DNA from: Deltaproteobacteria bacterium
GTDB lineage: Bacteria; Myxococcota_A; Polyangia; HGW-17; SLPX01
Assembly (NCBI GenBank): GCA_011390535.1
Contig: JAABSF010000084.1
Location: 1-8,638 of the forward strand
Length of the DNA: 8,638 nt
Reading direction: 5' to 3'
In this document: piece by piece, positions 7,561 to 8,638 of the stretch
Layout of the letters: every line of letters begins with the position of its first letter
Position numbering within the stretch: position 1 is the stretch's first letter
Position numbers and translations under genes: made by a program
Notes under the pieces: model-generated
Database searches by the model: none
What the model was told of the DNA's origin: nothing
What the model saw: the letters and a program-made list of their open reading frames with translations, nothing else

Positions 7561-8553
7561 TTAAGAAATTTTTTCTGAGAGAAAGCGAACAGCTTGTCCG
7601 CAGTTGCTCCCAATTTCATCTTCGCCTGCGTCGCCAATGCTAAGGATCACATCAAAACCATTATGGCGCAAGTGTTCCAATGAGTCTTCAAGTTTTTTGT
7701 CCTTATAGGATCGTAGCACCGTTTCAACACCGTTTTTCTTTCCTGTCACAGTTGGGTTCACCGGAGTCAACTTGATGCAAAAACAATCCGGATTGAAAGT
7801 CTTAATGAGTATCTTTTCATCAAATTCATTGCCTTTTGCCAAAGCAAAGTTCAATGCTACCTTTCGATCCTTTTTAAAGTGAAATCGTTCTCCATATTCA
7901 GCGATCTCTTGCAGCGATAGGTGTGGAATCGGGACCAGACGGCGACGAGTTTCGGCTTGGGTGCTATTTATAGAAAACTGCAACTGAAACCTCTCCGCGA
8001 AAAACTCTTCTTTAATGACAAGAAGATCCTCAAACCAATGGTCTCTTCCTTTGGGGGCAACGGACGCGACACACATCCAAACATTGGTGTTCGAGAGATG
8101 CCTTCTTAACGCAGGTATTGCTTTCAGTACCTCATTGTTTAGGGCCGGTTCGCCCATTCTGGAAAAATGGATTTTAAGCTTTTTGCAGCTCTGTGCGAGA
8201 TCCGGAGGGTTGCGATTTATTACCCAACCGGCCATGTCCAGCATATCATGGCATTTGATCTCTCCTTTATAACCTCCACCTGCATCACAATAGGGGCAAC
8301 CCACGGGACATCCGAATTGTGTCGATAGATTGATTATCCATTTCTCATCCTTTTTGTATCGAGGGTCTACTGCATCTACGAATTCACATAAACGACCATC
8401 CGGAAAACGTGCGACGAAAACCTCTGCGAGATCCTTCCGGCCGATTTTTTGAATTACCTCGAATGCCGATTTTCGGGCTTCTATGGGTTGAGAAGTAAAA
8501 CCTTGTCGCTGTCGAGGTTTCAATGGACTTATTGTTTCTGTGATCTGATCCAT
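7561..8553 (-). CDS. RlmN-like radical SAM protein lacking one catalytic cysteine
   Basis: A 330-residue radical SAM enzyme related to the RlmN/Cfr family of RNA adenine methyltransferases. The 4Fe-4S motif CPVGCPYC gives Cys82, Cys86 and Cys89. MGEP (133-136) is the SAM-binding GEP motif. QFSINSTQAETRRRLVP (about 192-208) matches the RlmN segment SLHAPND..R..LVPI. LTPVNPT matches LIPFNP. EIGSNCGQ places Cys318 at the methyl-carrying position (E. coli Cys355). The segment IINLSTQFGC aligns with TLCVSSQVGC, so the second catalytic Cys (E. coli Cys118) is Asn75. The RlmN arginine-rich R.TRGDDI stretch is also replaced by SIGDAGEDEIG. The protein lacks most of the RlmN N-terminal RNA-binding-like region; the usual length is about 350-390. 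It is therefore an RlmN paralogue, probably not the housekeeping A2503 methyltransferase. The ATG at 8553 is preferred over GTG at 8589 because AAGGAG lies ten bases upstream of the ATG, while the GTG has none. It leads the operon. Confidence 0.88.
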   Translation of the reverse strand: MDQITETISPLKPRQRQGFTSQPIEARKSAFEVIQKIGRKDLAEVFVARFPDGRLCEFVDAVDPRYKKDEKWIINLSTQFGCPVGCPYCDAGGGYKGEIKCHDMLDMAGWVINRNPPDLAQSCKKLKIHFSRMGEPALNNEVLKAIPALRRHLSNTNVWMCVASVAPKGRDHWFEDLLVIKEEFFAERFQLQFSINSTQAETRRRLVPIPHLSLQEIAEYGERFHFKKDRKVALNFALAKGNEFDEKILIKTFNPDCFCIKLTPVNPTVTGKKNGVETVLRSYKDKKLEDSLEHLRHNGFDVILSIGDAGEDEIGSNCGQAVRFLSEKIS

Positions 8554-8563
8554 AAGGGCGAAG

Positions 8564-8569
8564 CTCCTT
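8564..8569 (-). promoter_or_regulatory. Ribosome binding site for the radical SAM gene
   Basis: AAGGAG on the minus strand lies ten bases before the ATG at 8553. The spacing is slightly long. The longer alternative start at 8589 is preceded by AGTCCTCCA, which is the complement of a Shine-Dalgarno sequence and cannot serve as one. Confidence 0.5.
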
Positions 8570-8586
8570 ATAAAGTCTCTTTTTTT

Positions 8587-8611
8587 CACTTGGAGGACTC
8601 TAATTCAAGTG
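8587..8611. repeat. Inverted repeat in the operon leader
   Basis: CACTTG at 8587-8592 and CAAGTG at 8606-8611 form perfect 6-bp arms around 13 bases. The repeat lies 34-58 bases upstream of the preferred radical SAM start, a fitting place for an operator or leader hairpin. A 6-bp repeat can occur by chance. No convincing -35/-10 pair was found in 8554-8638. Confidence 0.2.
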
Positions 8612-8638
8612 GGATTTGTTTGTTTTTTGTTGATCGCA

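Noticed and set aside
7561..8553. The radical SAM protein as a LipS-type or LipA-type lipoyl synthase, suggested by the neighbouring ligase-like gene
   Set aside because: It has only one CX3CX2C cluster motif and no second cluster motif. The LVPI, NP and NCGQ segments match RlmN instead.

Overview
The window reads as ordinary chromosomal DNA from a deltaproteobacterial-type predator or social bacterium, most likely Myxococcota or Bradymonadota. This is an inference from protein architecture, not from a marker gene. The first gene combines an MJ0042-type zinc ribbon, a GYF_2 domain, a long low-complexity linker, one membrane helix and an AgmX/PglI (TonB-like) C-terminal domain, which is typical of that group. 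A TPR-like/rhomboid fusion and a lipoprotein with a PEGA-like tail fit the same picture. By eye the base composition is close to 50% G+C. The first gene is the most G+C-rich and the minus-strand genes the most A/T-rich.

Layout: six protein genes in two convergent blocks. The plus-strand block (69-5085) holds a GltJ/AgmX-like envelope-spanning protein, a small very acidic protein of unknown function, and a large membrane protein with an intact rhomboid protease core. The gaps between these genes are about 140-150 bases, so they may be transcribed separately. The minus-strand block (8553 down to 5151) is probably one operon. It runs in order: an RlmN-like radical SAM protein, a lipoate-protein-ligase-like protein, and a predicted lipoprotein. 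The last two overlap by an ATGA stop/start. The blocks meet at a 65-base gap with a GC-rich hairpin that probably serves as a shared terminator.

The most interesting part is the minus-strand operon. Its radical SAM protein keeps the CX3CX2C cluster motif and the RlmN C-terminal catalytic Cys, but has Asn at the position of the second catalytic Cys (E. coli Cys118). The ligase-like protein keeps the two-domain LplA layout and part of the RRxSGG motif, but has lost the substrate-anchoring Lys. Two catalytically altered paralogues of well-known enzymes, co-transcribed with an unknown lipoprotein, could form an uncharacterised modification pathway or a set of repurposed binding proteins. The sequence alone does not decide between these.

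No tRNA, rRNA, CRISPR array, insertion sequence, integrase or attachment site was seen. There is no stretch over 300 bases without a gene.
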